From the NCBI GenBank assembly GCA_001643675.2, contig LSRY02000018.1, positions 496,001-560,000 on the forward strand: DNA of 64,000 bases. Reading direction: 5' to 3'. This DNA comes from Monocercomonoides exilis (taxonomy: Eukaryota > Preaxostyla > Oxymonadida > Polymastigidae). Shown piece after piece: positions 33,803-45,434 of the stretch (its first letter is position 1; each line of letters starts with the position of its first letter). The translations under genes and the position numbers were made by a program. The notes under the pieces were generated by a model. That model saw only the letters and a program-made list of their open reading frames with translations. It had not been told where the DNA came from and did no database searches.

Positions 33803-34349
33803 AAAAATTATAAATTAAAATTCATTTTTCTTATTTATTTTGTTTAAGGAAATATTCTATTTGTAATTTTTTATAATCAACTGTGATTGGTTTTTGGTAT
33901 GTTTTTATTTCTTATTTGTTCGATCCTGAGAAAGATACAAAATGAATTGTTAGAAATAATTGATATTTTGAATTTTTCATGATAACGTTGAGAAATGTGA
34001 TGAAACTTTACAGAGATGCAATTGAATTTTTTAAAATAGCGTATGATCAGGATTAACAAATTTCTTAGAAAACAAAAGTCCGAAATTCATTTTATTTATT
34101 TAACTTTCATTTATCCAGTGAAGAGAAGAGATCAGAGCGATGAAAATATTGCTTCTCTTTCACACATATTTTTTCCTTGTGTTTGTTTGTCTTTTTTGAA
34201 GTTCTTTATTGTTATCATCAGATCCATTGAGTTTTTTATGAAAATGATATTTGTTTATAGATAATTAAAATGAAATGGATATTATTATTCAAATAAATGA
34301 AGCCAAAACATTTTGTTAATTTGCATAAGCGTGTTGGGTATTTTATTTA
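33803..34349. other. Intergenic 5' flank of the receptor gene
   Basis: AT-rich, with short Phe/Ile-rich frames only. It is shared upstream space between the minus-strand receptor and the plus-strand genes to the right. No promoter element is recognised. Confidence 0.4.
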
Positions 34350-34748
34350 GTTTTTTGATTAATTTTGTGTTTTTTCTGAAAGAGACACAACATTGATCGT
34401 TTGAAAGTTTTCATGGATGAAATTGCCAAAAAAAGAGAGACTTTTTGGAAAGGCTTTGACATTTCAGAAAGGAATATATTTTTCATTGAATATGTGTTTA
34501 TCGTTTGTTTGATTTGAATATTTCATCTTTTTGATTTTTTCCATGGTGATTTCACAATCTAATTTTATCTTCACATTCTTTTCAGGGCAATGGAAGTTCA
34601 AAGGCAAAAGCCAAAGGTTTTTTATTTATATTGACAGAATTCTTTTTTGTTGAATTTGATTTCAAGTGGAGAAGAAAGGCAAAGAATAATTGAAGAGCAG
34701 AGAAAGTCTTTTGAAGAAAAGAGATTGCTTCAAGACTTGGAAAATTAA
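34350..34748 (+). CDS. Possible small multi-exon coiled-coil gene
   Basis: Exon-like pieces with splice sites suggest a short gene. A first piece near 34383-34480 reads RHNIDRLKVFMDEIAKKRE. A 31-bp exon at 34586-34616 (QWKFKGKSQ) and a last exon at 34667-34748 join in frame to GEERQRIIEEQRKSFEEKRL and end at TAA 34746-34748. The intron 34617-34666 is GT-AG, 50 bp. The junction between the first and second pieces could not be resolved, and no start codon is certain. The charged heptad-like composition suggests a coiled coil. Family unknown; it may also be a relic. Confidence 0.25.
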
Positions 34749-35095
34749 ATGTGATAATAACACACAAAAGGGCAGAATCATATTGAAGAACAATTAATTA
34801 TTTCATGAAATGCTTGAGGATTGGATTGAATGGTTGAAACAATTCTGAGTGGGAATGGAATTGATGTTGATGATGATTGAAGAAGGGAACTTGCAGCAAC
34901 ATCGCTTGGAAGTGAAGAGATGGATAAGAGGGGGAAAAACATCGATTTGGATGAGAAATAAGGAATCGAAGAAAAAGAGAAGATAAGAGTGGGTTTGTTG
35001 ATTTGTGAATGTGAGAAAGTTCCACTGGAAAGGAAAAGAGAAAATCATTGGACAACTGAAGTTTTTCTTCTTCAAACATCATCGTTCTTTTTCTC

Positions 35096-37811
35096 ATGGG
35101 ATCTTCATCAACTCCATCAACTTGGCAAGAAAAGTATCAAATACCTCTTTTTCTTCATCTTCAACAGCATGCAGAAAACAACAAGAACCATTCAATCATC
35201 CATCATTGCCCTTTGGATACCCTCCATTTTACCCATTTCTTTTCCCTCCTCAGTTTTTGCCTTCACCTCAGCAGCAACAGCAGACACAGCAAAATGAATC
35301 GAAGAAAACACAGAAATCTCCTAACGCTGAAGAAAAAGAAGAAGGAGAAGAAGGAGAAGAAGGAATGAATTCGCTGAATGGAAAAGGAAGAGCCACATGT
35401 GATTTGTTGGGGCAAGAGCACATTTCGAAGCAGCAGAAGAATCCAAAAGATAGGAAAGTTGACAATTCCAAAAATGATGGGACGAAACAGACAAGAAGGG
35501 AAGGCAACATCGAAGATGAATTGGTTGCTGAGCTGAATGATGACACAACAGAAGAAGATGAAGAAGGCGAAGGAGAAGAGGAAGTTGATGACTCAGAGGA
35601 AGAAGAAGATGATGATGGGGTTGGAGAAGAGAGAGAGATTGATAAGTTTTTTCCCTGTGAAAATGAGGAAGAAATTCAAAATGAAAATGAAAATGAAATG
35701 CAATATGAGACATCAGAAAACAAGGAAGAATTTCGAGGGGAAGATGAAACAGACAGAACAAAAGAAGAAGAAAAAAAAGAAGAATTCCAAGAGGGAAAAC
35801 AAAAGTCAGTTGATAAGAAGACATTTGTGTTTGGGTTTGACAGCCAATTGAGAGAAAGGATGGCATTTGAGGACAGACTGGAAGAGGAAAGAAGATGGAA
35901 AGAGGAGAAAGAAAGGCTGGATGAGGCAGGCACGAGTGAAGCAACAGACTTTTCACAGAAACAACAGAAACAGGGAGATTTCGATGAAAAGAGGCAGATT
36001 CCACAACATTCCAACATATTTGAATCCAGAAAGAGGCAAAAAGCACCTGGAGACAGAGCCTTTGGCAGAAACTCTGTGTTCTTGACCTCGTATTCGCGAC
36101 TTGCCTCAGCTTCGTCTGGCCTTGCCATTCCATCAGCATCTGAGAATGGCAGAGGAAAAGAAGGAAAAGAAGGGAGAAGAACATATATTCAGGTCAGTGA
36201 GGATGATATCAATCATTTTTCATCATCATCAGTTTCTTCTTCTTCTTCTTCTCTCCAATCTCCCCATCTGCACAAGACACACTCCTCTCCTCGCTCTTCG
36301 TTGCATTCAGTTGAAGACCCAGTTTTGTCGATGACACTACCTTCGCATTCAGGAAGCGAGCTTCTTCGGATGAAAGAGAAGCAGCAACAAACAACTGACT
36401 CTTCCTCCACTTCCTCTTCTCCCTCCTCTTCTTCTTTCAACAGCTCTTCCATTTCGCCTCTCGAAGATGATGCATTTTTCAGAGCAGTCAAGCATCATTC
36501 TCCTCCGGCTGATCTTTTCTTTTGCTCGCAAAGAGAGAAAGAGAGCACTTCATCATCATCATCACTTCCTTCTTCTTCTACTTCTTTGGAACATCCACAG
36601 CTTCCTCAGAGATCAGCCCAATTCATTTCATCGGGTGTTGCACTTGATCCTTCTGCACATCCAAACATGTTTGCATCTTCTCCCATTGCTTCGCTGCTGT
36701 CCTCCTCGATTAAAACACAGCAAAAAGCCAATCTTTTTCAAGAAGACGACATTTCGACATTTCTTGCAGATGTCCTTCCATCCAGATCGAATGCTGTTGG
36801 CTCGACTGATATTTCTGATGGAGTGAGCACACCTTCTTCTTCTGCCAAAGATGACAACAATCCATCATCATCATCATCTTCCTTTTCTTCCTCTTCCTCT
36901 TCCTCTGAGAATATGCATCCGTTCATTCAGTACAGCCAAAGCACAGCTGAGCAGAGTGTTGCACAGGCACAGCAGACAGATGTGTTGGAAGACGGATGGA
37001 TGCCTCTGAGCGAAAGTGCTGTGACTGGCATGGAGAAAGAGAGAATGAATGGTGTTTCACATGAAACTGATGAAAAGGAAGAAGAAGAAGGTGATGATGA
37101 TGATATTGTGTATGAGCATGCACTTGGCAGCTCTGTGGAGTTTTGTGGCTCTTCATCGCTGGTAGCACCAGGAGCCTATTTTGGCTCGCCTCTGAAAACA
37201 CAATCGGCTTCAGGGACGAGTTCAGCGATGAGGAAGCACACAGGATGGAATGGGAAAGGAGGGGTGGGTGGGGACTGGGAAAGGGCAGAGACAAAAGGGG
37301 AGAAAGATTTTTTGCTGATTTCAGGAAAGGCGAGGTTCAAAAACTCGACGAGGATTGGGAGGGAAAGAGAGAAAGAGCAAATGAATTTGAGCAGCCGAAA
37401 GAGGAACACGAAAACCAAAAGCAAAGAAAGAAGCATCAACAAAAAGACAAGATCTCCTTCACAGACAAAACAGGTTATTCTTTTGTTGATTTCTTTCTTT
37501 CTTTCTTTCTCTCTCTCTCTCAATTTTCTTTTTCTTTTTCATTTTTTTTTGAACATTTGCTTTTGAATTACAATTTTGAATGTGTTGAAATGTGCATTTG
37601 TTTGTATAATTCCATTCATTTATCAAATTGTTTTCAAATTCCATGTTGTGCTTATTCTTTTGTGTGTTTTGTGCTCATTTGAAAGCAGAAGCAGTCTGTC
37701 TTGTCGGGTGCCTCTTTGGCGAGTGAAAAAGAGAAGCAAGAGCGCAAAATGGCGATTCTGCAGAAGATCTTGCAGCGAGCTTCTGAAGAGCAGGAAGACA
37801 ACGAGAGATAG
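35096..37811 (+). CDS. Acidic, Ser-rich protein of unknown family (820 aa, 3 exons)
   Basis: Proposed exons are 35096-35133, 35175-37473 and 37686-37811. Introns of 41 and 212 bp are GT-AG, and the joined frame runs from ATG to TAG without a break. I prefer this start because the long frame itself has no early ATG and the 41-bp intron joins MGSSSTPSTWQEK to KQQEPFNHPS exactly in frame. Order of regions: Pro/Phe-rich with a poly-Gln stretch, acidic (EEDEEGEGEEEVDDSEEEED), a less repetitive charged segment (TFVFGFDSQLRERMAFEDRL), long Ser-rich blocks, then a basic C-terminus with a short last exon (KEKQERKMAILQKILQRASE) likely to be helical. No conserved domain is recognised. Probably largely disordered; location and role unknown. 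Confidence 0.65.
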
Positions 37812-39225
37812 CCACTCAGCTTGAACTGTTCACAATTGGGTGTTCATGAAAGGGTTTTTGAAGCGATTAATTTGTCTGTCTGTTTGCTTTGTTTTTCAGT
37901 TGCCAAGCGATTTCCAACATTGTTTGATGAAAGAATTGGATTCAACAAAACAACTGCAACACTCAAGCAAAGTCAGTTCATTTCTTTGATTTCTTTTCTT
38001 CTTTCTTCTTTCTTCGTTCGTCTTTTTCTTTTTCTTTTTTTCCCAAAACTGTCACTTCAATTGACTCTTTCCCCTCAAAATTCAGTTCGTTCTCAATCGC
38101 ATCTTCTGATCCTCTTTGTTCAAGTCTTGTTGTGAGAAATATCCAAGTCAATTGTTTTGTTGGGATGCAGATGGGATATTATGAATGAAAGTCTTTTGAT
38201 GTTGATATGTCATCAAAGAATCGATTTTCCATTTCATTTTCAAAGACCATTTTTGAAATGTGAAAAATCAATGTTCTCAGTGAAATCAATGAAGTCAAAA
38301 AAACAAACATTGCATCCATCACTTCCACTGGACAAGAACAAATCCTTTTTGTCCATTTCATTTTTTTTAGTAAACTTCCAAATGACCAGAAACAATAATT
38401 GAAATCATCATTCATTTTTAGAACTTTCACAAAACCCATTCAGTTGATTTTCTTTCCTTTTTCTTTTTCAATCACCTTTTTTGTATGTGTCATTTCAAAT
38501 AAGTTTTTGTGAAAATCCTTGCAATTCTAGTGACTTGATTGTTTTCTGTGCTTCAAAACTTTTGCATTATCTTCGAACAAGTGCTTCCTCTTCGATTTTT
38601 TCAATTTTTGTTTTTCTTTATGAATAATAGAAAACAATCGTTTCATTTTTTTTTCCCTTTTCTTTTCTTTGTTGGAATGTTCACAAAGACTTGTTGATAC
38701 CGAAAAAAACATTTTATTCCATATCCATTGAGAAAGGCAAACTCACCAACGAAGTTAAATGTCATGATCTTTGTCGAAGAATCTGTTGAGCATTCTTATC
38801 ATTCTTTGAATTTCAAACCAATGATTCAATAGAAGTTCAAACGAAACAATCTTCGCATTCAATGACAATGAATTGTTTTTCGTGAAATTATATAAATCAT
38901 CAAGATAAGAATATTGGTGGAAAAATATTCAACAGAACTACTTAAACTGAAATTTTCTCCTTTTCAAAAAAAATATGGTTTGAAACAAAATACCCATAAC
39001 AAAAATTGTTTGTTCTCGATTCAAAATCAGTCGTTTTTTTCAATATGGCAACAACATGTGACTATTTGTTATTTCTTTCTCTTTTCATATTTATTGCTTT
39101 ATTTGCGACATATTTTTCATTCGTTGAACGATGGGAAATGTTCTCATCACCAAAAAAATGTGTTTCCTTTTCGAAGACAATCACCACGTCCTTCACCTTT
39201 TCCCCCAGTTCAGCGTGTTGCTTTG
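37812..39225. other. Intergenic with possible stray exons
   Basis: A TTTCAG followed by a coding-like piece at about 37900-37972 (AKRFPTLFDERIGFNKTTATLK) could be an alternative last exon of the preceding gene or a remnant. 38150-38350 is weakly coding-like but broken. A 5' untranslated exon of the helicase may lie in 39040-39210, where CCCCAG at 39202-39207 could be an acceptor. Confidence 0.35.
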
Positions 39226-40460
39226 ATGGGATGGGACAAGGAAATCGAGGAAACTTCGCGTGAATTGTGCAAAACATTTGAGGAAATGCATTTGAAGGAT
39301 GAATTACTTCGTGGAGTTTATTCATATGGCTTTGAGACTCCATCACTTATTCAGCAAAAAGGAATCTTGCCAATTGTTAGAGGGCGTGATCTTCTTGCTC
39401 AAGCTCAGTCTGGAACAGGAAAAACAGCCACTTTTTCAATTGCTTGCTTGCAGAAAGTGGATCCATCTTATCGCTTCACACAAGCTTTGATTCTTTCTCC
39501 CACTCGCGAACTTGCAATGCAGTCACACAATGTTTGCATTTTTTTTAAAGCATTTAATGATGTTTACGATTTTTTTTTTAGGTTATTTCAAAAATGGCAA
39601 AATTTTTGAAGGGCCTCAACATTCTCAGAGTTGTTAGTGGAGAAGCTATCAGCGAAACTGCACGTAAAGTTGCTGAAGCACCACAACATATAATTGTTGG
39701 AACGCCAGGGAGAGTGGCTCATTTAATTCGTTCTGAAATTATTGATGTTTCTCATCTGAGAATCTTTGTGCTTGATGAAGCAGATGAAATGCTTTCTCAA
39801 GGATTTAAGGATCAGGTTGTTGAAATCAACTCAAATTTGCCGAAGAATGCACAAACAGTTCTTTTGAGTGCAACAATGCCCCAAGAAATCATTGAGATTA
39901 CACGCCAGATTCTGAACGATCCTGTTCAAATTTTGGTTCCTCGCGATGAGCTCACACTTGACGGGCTGCGCCAATTCTATGTGGTTGTTGAAAAAGAAGA
40001 ATACAAGAAAGAAGCACTGTTCGACCTTTACGATTTGATCCAGCCTGCGCAATGTGTCATCTTCTGCAAATCCAGATGGAAAGTGAACTATTTCACAAAA
40101 GATATTCGGAGAAGAGGCATTAATGCTTGCTCGATTCATAAAGGAATGAATTATGAAGACAGAGATCACAATATGCAAGATTTCAGAGATGGGAAAAACA
40201 GAGTGCTCGTAACAACTGATGAGTTCGCACGTTGCATTGACGTTCAGCAGATTTCGCTTGTTGTGAACTATGACTTGCCAATGGAGAAAGAGTCGTATAT
40301 TTACAGAATTGGCAGATCAGCCCGTTTTGGAAAAAAAGGAATAGCCATCAATCTTGTCACAGAAGAAGATGGACAGATGCTGAAAGACATTCAGGAATTC
40401 TATGGAATAAAGATTGAAGAAATGCCACCAAGTATCAAAGAACTGCTGCAGCTGAAATAA
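39226..40460 (+). CDS. DEAD-box RNA helicase, eIF4A type
   Basis: Exons 39226-39531 and 39582-40460, joined across a 50-bp GT-AG intron, give 394 aa, the normal eIF4A size. Start at [15 protein letters not shown], followed by the Q-motif region ([11 protein letters not shown]). Motifs in order: I AQSGTGKT, Ia PTRELA, Ib GTPGRV, II DEAD at about residue 167, III SAT, IV VIFCKSR, V region [25 protein letters not shown]. eIF4A unwinds 5' leaders of mRNA for ribosome scanning; the related eIF4A3 works in splicing complexes. Two motif changes stand out against the family consensus: ARGID is ARCID, and HRIGR-GR is YRIGRSAR. The backbone is otherwise close to eIF4A, so this may be a paralog with altered ATP hydrolysis. 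Convergent with the aldehyde dehydrogenase downstream. Confidence 0.93.
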
Positions 40461-41467
40461 AAGAGAAAATAATGAGAGAAAGAAGGAAAGGGAAATCTGA
40501 ACTTCATGAAAGAAAAAAAAATGAGAAAAGAAAAAAGATGAAGAAATGATGAAGATGAGAATGAATAAAAGACAAATAAGCAAATAAAAAAGATAGAAGA
40601 GAGAAAAATCACATGAAGAAAAGATGAAGAATTGTTGAGGAAATTGTTTTGTTTGCTTGACACTTGTTGGAGATTGGATGAATTCTTCTTTCAAATTGGT
40701 CAAAATGGAAAATAATCATCTGAAAAGAAAAAGAAAGAAATAAAAACCATCAGAGCCCTTTCTTTTCCTTCTCATACTTCATTCTTCAACACAACTTTCA
40801 AAAGACAAGAATCACAAACTGGAAATGGGTTTGTGGAAGAAAAACTTTCGTCAATACAAAGATAGCATTCACAAATGCCAATCAGCAACTTTTCATTCTC
40901 ATCTTCGGTTTTCAAACAACTTCCTCATTAGTTGCCATCATTTCAATTCTTGATGTCAATTAAGAAGATGAATGGTAAAAGTTTTGAAGATTGTTCAACA
41001 TATTGCGTTATCAAAAGTTTTTCAACAGTTGTTTCTCATTTTCAAGAGTGATTTTCACACCTCACCTGTTTTTATCTTTTTCATTTCAGAATATCCAATT
41101 TTTTTGGTTTTTATTTGATGGCAGGACAATATTTCTTCTTTGAAAATACGAATGTTTCTAAAACATAAAATGCTTTCTTGTTCTTTTTTCAAAAGCATGA
41201 GTCATTTCCAAAGATAAGCATCCGATAAAGCATTTTCAATATTTCATTCATAAATGTGAATACTCTTCAAACAGAGGTGGAAAGTGATGGAATTCCAATG
41301 AAAAGAAATAAAAAACATGAAAGCAACCAATAAAGAAAAATTCAATGAATAAGAAAAAATATAACTGAACTTCTCCTAAATGTTTCTCTTTCTCTCTCTT
41401 TCCCTCTCTTTTCTGCTGTTCCCATCTTTCAACACAGTTTCGGCAAATGTGCTCATCCGATGCAACT
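40461..41467. other. Convergent 3' intergenic region
   Basis: Purine-rich just after the helicase, then AT-rich up to the end of the aldehyde dehydrogenase. No gene seen; both flanking genes end here. Confidence 0.5.
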
Positions 41468-43432
41468 CTACATGAACCTCTTGATCATTTTCAGCTTCGC
41501 CTCTGTGTATGGCGGGTATCTTGCCCCAACATCCAGCGACACCGACTTGTCCAGCAGCGCCTTCATGTGCGAAAACGTGTCGAACGAGAACTTCCCGTGG
41601 TACATCCCCATCCCGCTCTCCCCAACGCCTCCAAACGGAAGGCTCGGGATCTGCAGCTGCAGCACACACTCGTTGATCGCCATCGACCCCGACGAGATGT
41701 GCGACGCAACAAAGCTCTTCGTCTCGCTGTCGCTCGTAAACAGATAGCACGACAGCGGCTTGTCTCTGCCCAGCACAAAGTCCACACACCGGCTGGCAAA
41801 CCCGGCCGACGGAAGCGGAACAATCGGAAGAATCGGCCCGAATATCTCCTCCTTCATGAAGCGCGACGTGGTGTTCGGCGCACACAGAATCAGCGTCGGC
41901 TCAATAAACAGATCGTCCGCATCTGAGCGCCCTCCAAACAGGATGCGGTGCCCGCCGTTTTGAGTCGGCCTCAGATTGGCTGGGAGCGAGGTGTATGTCA
42001 CAAGGCCAGTCAGAGAAGAGGAAGATGCTGAGGAAGAGGATGGGCTTGTGGATGAAGAAGAGGATGAAGAAGAGGATGAAGAAGAGGATGAAGAAGAGGA
42101 TGAAGAATCTCTGGAAGCGTCCTTTTCAGCATCTGTTTCTGTATCGTTCTTCAAAATACCAGTTAGGCGGTCAAACTGCCTTTGTGCCACAATTCTCACA
42201 TAATCTTCAGACTTTTGAGCGTCTGATCCGTAAAACTCCACAATCGTCTTCTTTATCTTTTCCACGAGATCTGCAACAATATTTTCCTCGCACAACACAT
42301 AATCAGGCGCAACGCATGTCTGTCCGCTGTTCATGTACTTCCCCATCACCAGCCGCTTTGCAGTGACATTAAGGTCAGCTGTGTGGTCGATGATAACAGG
42401 GGATTTCCCGCCGAGTTCAAGGACAACAGGGCAGAGCCAATTCGAGGCCATGTTGTACACGTGCTTTCCAACGGATCCGCTTCCAGTGAAAAAGATGATA
42501 TCCCACTTAAGAGCAAGAAGAGCATCAGAAACATCATGTGAACCTTCAACAACAACGTAGCTCGAATTATCCAAATATCGACCAATTAAAGTTGCCATTG
42601 CATGTGAGGTACGGCATGTTATGCTACTTGGTTTTATGCATGCGCAACAACCAGCAGCAATCGCTCCAATTAATGGTTGTAGTGAAAGAGAAAATGGATA
42701 ATTCCACGGAGACATGATCAAAGCGCAGCCAAGGGGTTCGGGATAGATGGAAGAAGTTGAAAATCCTTTCATTTGAACGAGAGGAGTGGAAACTTTCTGA
42801 GGGCTCATCCAAGATTTTAAATGATTTATTGCTTCACTAATATCAGCTTTAACCATACCAAATTCCGTCATATACGCACTTGCGAAATTCTTATGTAAAT
42901 CTGCATAAAGGGCATCAAATATAAGATTTTCATTTTCATCCAACATTCTTTGTAAAGCCTTGAGCTGAGTAATTCTGTATTTGAATGTTTTCGTTGCATG
43001 ACTTCTGAAAGAGTTGACAAGCCTCTGATGAATTTGTGGGATATTTGAGGCAGGAATGTAATGCTGTTTTGAAGCTTCAATATCTTCGATTCTTTGCTGT
43101 GCACGCGATTTTTTTTCAGTGCCAGCCATCTGACTAGAAGACGATGAATCTTCAGCTTTCTTTTCACCTAGTGTTTCTCCAGTTAATTTTGAGTCATTTT
43201 GCTTTTCGGTCTTTTCTTGAATTGGTGCAACTTGCTCAGTGGAATCCATTTGATATATTGATCTAACCATTATAAAATTCATGAACGGAGAAATAATCAA
43301 TACTGCAATTAGAAAAGAAATCCAATGAAAAGAAAGCGGAATGAAAGATAAAATATAATTTGATTTTATACAAGTTTGAAACACTTTAAATATTTTCAAA
43401 TTCGCTGAATTTAAGTGCATTGTAACATTCAA
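41468..43432 (-). CDS. Class-3 aldehyde dehydrogenase with N-terminal membrane segment
   Basis: A 654-aa intronless frame. The ALDH core begins near residue 125. It shows the nucleotide-loop motif FTGSGSVGK at about 315-323, the general base in LELGGKSP (Glu339) and the catalytic Cys373 in NSGQTCVAPDYVL. The Glu-Cys spacing of 34 is the ALDH3 value. The end, LPFGGVGESGMGMYHGKFSF, is typical of ALDH3 and fatty-aldehyde dehydrogenases, which oxidise medium and long aliphatic or aromatic aldehydes with NAD(P). Two additions are unusual. A hydrophobic segment at about 26-51 suggests an N-terminal membrane anchor, whereas animal ALDH3A2 is anchored at its C-terminus. A poly-Ser insertion of about 35 residues lies near 440-475. 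A start at Met 43251 (MDSTEQ) would drop the anchor. The 3' third is clearly richer in G+C than the 5' part. It lies 159 bp downstream of DMC1 on the same strand. Confidence 0.92.
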   Translation of the reverse strand: MNVTMHLNSANLKIFKVFQTCIKSNYILSFIPLSFHWISFLIAVLIISPFMNFIMVRSIYQMDSTEQVAPIQEKTEKQNDSKLTGETLGEKKAEDSSSSSQMAGTEKKSRAQQRIEDIEASKQHYIPASNIPQIHQRLVNSFRSHATKTFKYRITQLKALQRMLDENENLIFDALYADLHKNFASAYMTEFGMVKADISEAINHLKSWMSPQKVSTPLVQMKGFSTSSIYPEPLGCALIMSPWNYPFSLSLQPLIGAIAAGCCACIKPSSITCRTSHAMATLIGRYLDNSSYVVVEGSHDVSDALLALKWDIIFFTGSGSVGKHVYNMASNWLCPVVLELGGKSPVIIDHTADLNVTAKRLVMGKYMNSGQTCVAPDYVLCEENIVADLVEKIKKTIVEFYGSDAQKSEDYVRIVAQRQFDRLTGILKNDTETDAEKDASRDSSSSSSSSSSSSSSSSSSSTSPSSSSASSSSLTGLVTYTSLPANLRPTQNGGHRILFGGRSDADDLFIEPTLILCAPNTTSRFMKEEIFGPILPIVPLPSAGFASRCVDFVLGRDKPLSCYLFTSDSETKSFVASHISSGSMAINECVLQLQIPSLPFGGVGESGMGMYHGKFSFDTFSHMKALLDKSVSLDVGARYPPYTEAKLKMIKRFM

Positions 43433-43591
43433 ATGAAAATTGAAATGGAAATGAGCTAAATGAATAAAGTTTTAAAATGAAACAGAAAAAAAGCTTACAA
43501 GAAGCATCAATAGAAGGATGACCGATGTAGAATTTATTAGCTTATGCCTCTTCACAATTCCAACTCTCTTTCAATCTTCCTTCCCTCTTCC

Positions 43592-45203
43592 TCATTCGCT
43601 TGAGTCTGTGATCCCCTCGCTTGAGATGGTGAATGTGCACTCAGACTCAGGAAGTAGCGGGCTGTCGTATATTTTGCACACTCGCTGTTCTCCTTTTCCT
43701 TTCCGCAGAAACAGCCGTGTTGTCGATGCATGCGCCATGATGTGTCCTCCAATCGGTTTCTTTGGATCTGCTCGTTCAAAGCATGAATGGATTAAATTAT
43801 GAAATTGCAAAAATTGAAGCACAAATGAATAGGCAATAAGAATAACATCAACAACAATTATTCCTGACAAAGAATAAAAAATGTTTTTGGTTTTATTTTA
43901 TTTTTTTTATTTTTTCAATGCACTCCATCACACAAGTCAAACACACCTGCTTGGAACATTGCAGCAGCGCCTGGGTCAGCCACAACCTGGTTCGTCACAA
44001 GCACAGCCACCCCAAACTCCTCCGCAATCTTCATCAGCATCGACATCAGCTTTCCCAGCCGCTGCTGCCTGTCAGCCAGCTCACCCCTCCCGCTGAAGTC
44101 CACCCGGAACAGCGCTGTCACGCTGTCCACAATCACCAATCTGAACTGGTCCTCTGCCATCTTCGCACACACCTGTGTCAGAAGCCCCGTCTGCTGCTCG
44201 TGTGTGTATGCCCTCGCAAAGATGATGTTGTCCAGCACTGCCCCTGGGTCCAGTCCATACCGCACGGCAATCGGATCAATCCGCTCCGGACGGAATGTTC
44301 CTTCAGTGTCGATGTATGCCACCTTGCCATTTCCTCCCCCTGCCTCCAGAGGCAGCTGGCACGTCACACACAGCGTGTGCGCCAGCTGTGTTTTCCCTGT
44401 GCGGAACTCTCCAAACACCTCTGTGATGCTCATCGTCTCCAGCCCTCCGCCCAGCAGCGTGTCCAGCTCTTTCGAGCCTGTTGTAATCTTTACCACATCC
44501 TTTCGTTTCAGCAGATACTCGCTCCCTGTGATGAACCCATTGAAAACCACTTTCTGCACTGCCTCCAAGATTTTGTCCAGCTTTCCTTCAGAAATCCCCT
44601 TCACTTGTAGCAAATCCTGTTTGAGTACATTTTTGTACAATTCAGTTCAAAGCAAATGTGAATAGCATTCAGATAAATGAATATTTTTTAAAAAGGCCAT
44701 TCAATTCGAGCGTCAACTGAACACTTGTTTTTTCAAACTTTTTTTGTTCGCATTTGAAGGCTCTGCACGGTGAAGCATCCCGCCTCCTTCAGCTTTTTCA
44801 CATCTCCTGCGTTTATGCCAAGTTCCACAAGCTATTGTTTCCGATTCATCCCACGTTTCGCGTTCCAAGAGAAAGAAATCAATTATCAGATAGATATGGT
44901 GGAAAAATTAAGCAATACAGAGATTAGAACCCACAACAATTTCGACATAATACAGAAAAAGAAGAAATTTTAATGCAAAAAAAAAACTCATATCTGAAAA
45001 ACAAAAATGGAAAAAATTCTCATAAAATGGTAAAAAGGAATTGCAAATGCATTTTTGTAAACGAGACCAAATAAAGAAGCTTTACTTACAAATAAGTCCA
45101 TCACAATTCACCAGATTTTTCACACCTTGTCAATTTCCATAAAACTCTGAATATCAGCAGAAGCCTCTTCGACCATTTCTTCTTCCATTTGCTCTGTACT
45201 CAT
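43592..45203 (-). CDS. DMC1: Meiotic recombinase DMC1 (338 aa, 4 exons)
   Basis: Exons from the 5' end: 45203-45126, 44831-44739, 44616-43947, 43767-43592. The introns (294, 122 and 179 bp) are GT-AG and the joined frame is exact at 338 aa, against about 340 for animal DMC1. It opens [18 protein letters not shown]. Then come the helix-hairpin-helix ([35 protein letters not shown]), Walker [10 protein letters not shown], the [13 protein letters not shown] strand, Walker [17 protein letters not shown], the DMC1-type [20 protein letters not shown], and the C-terminus [15 protein letters not shown]51 differs at VADPG and at the C-terminus, which favours DMC1. DMC1 forms filaments on single-stranded DNA and exchanges strands between homologs in meiosis. 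The big third exon is much richer in G+C than its introns. Confidence 0.95.
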
Positions 45204-45393
45204 TGTGTATTCTTTTTTGCTTTGCTATTCCTTTCTCTTGAACTTCCGGCATTCTTTTGAACATTTGAGAATTATTATGGCTCGAAAAAAAAACATAAAA
45301 CTCCAAATAAATAATCTGATTTCCACTCATAAAAAATACTTACAAATATAAATGCGGAGTTAGCTTTAATTATGTATGTTTTTGAATACATAC

Positions 45394-45434
<41 letters not shown>

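Noticed and set aside
41376-41885. A 169-aa Arg/Cys-rich minus-strand protein and similar plus-strand frames
   Set aside because: These are shadow frames inside the G+C-rich end of the aldehyde dehydrogenase, which has full catalytic motifs in its own frame.
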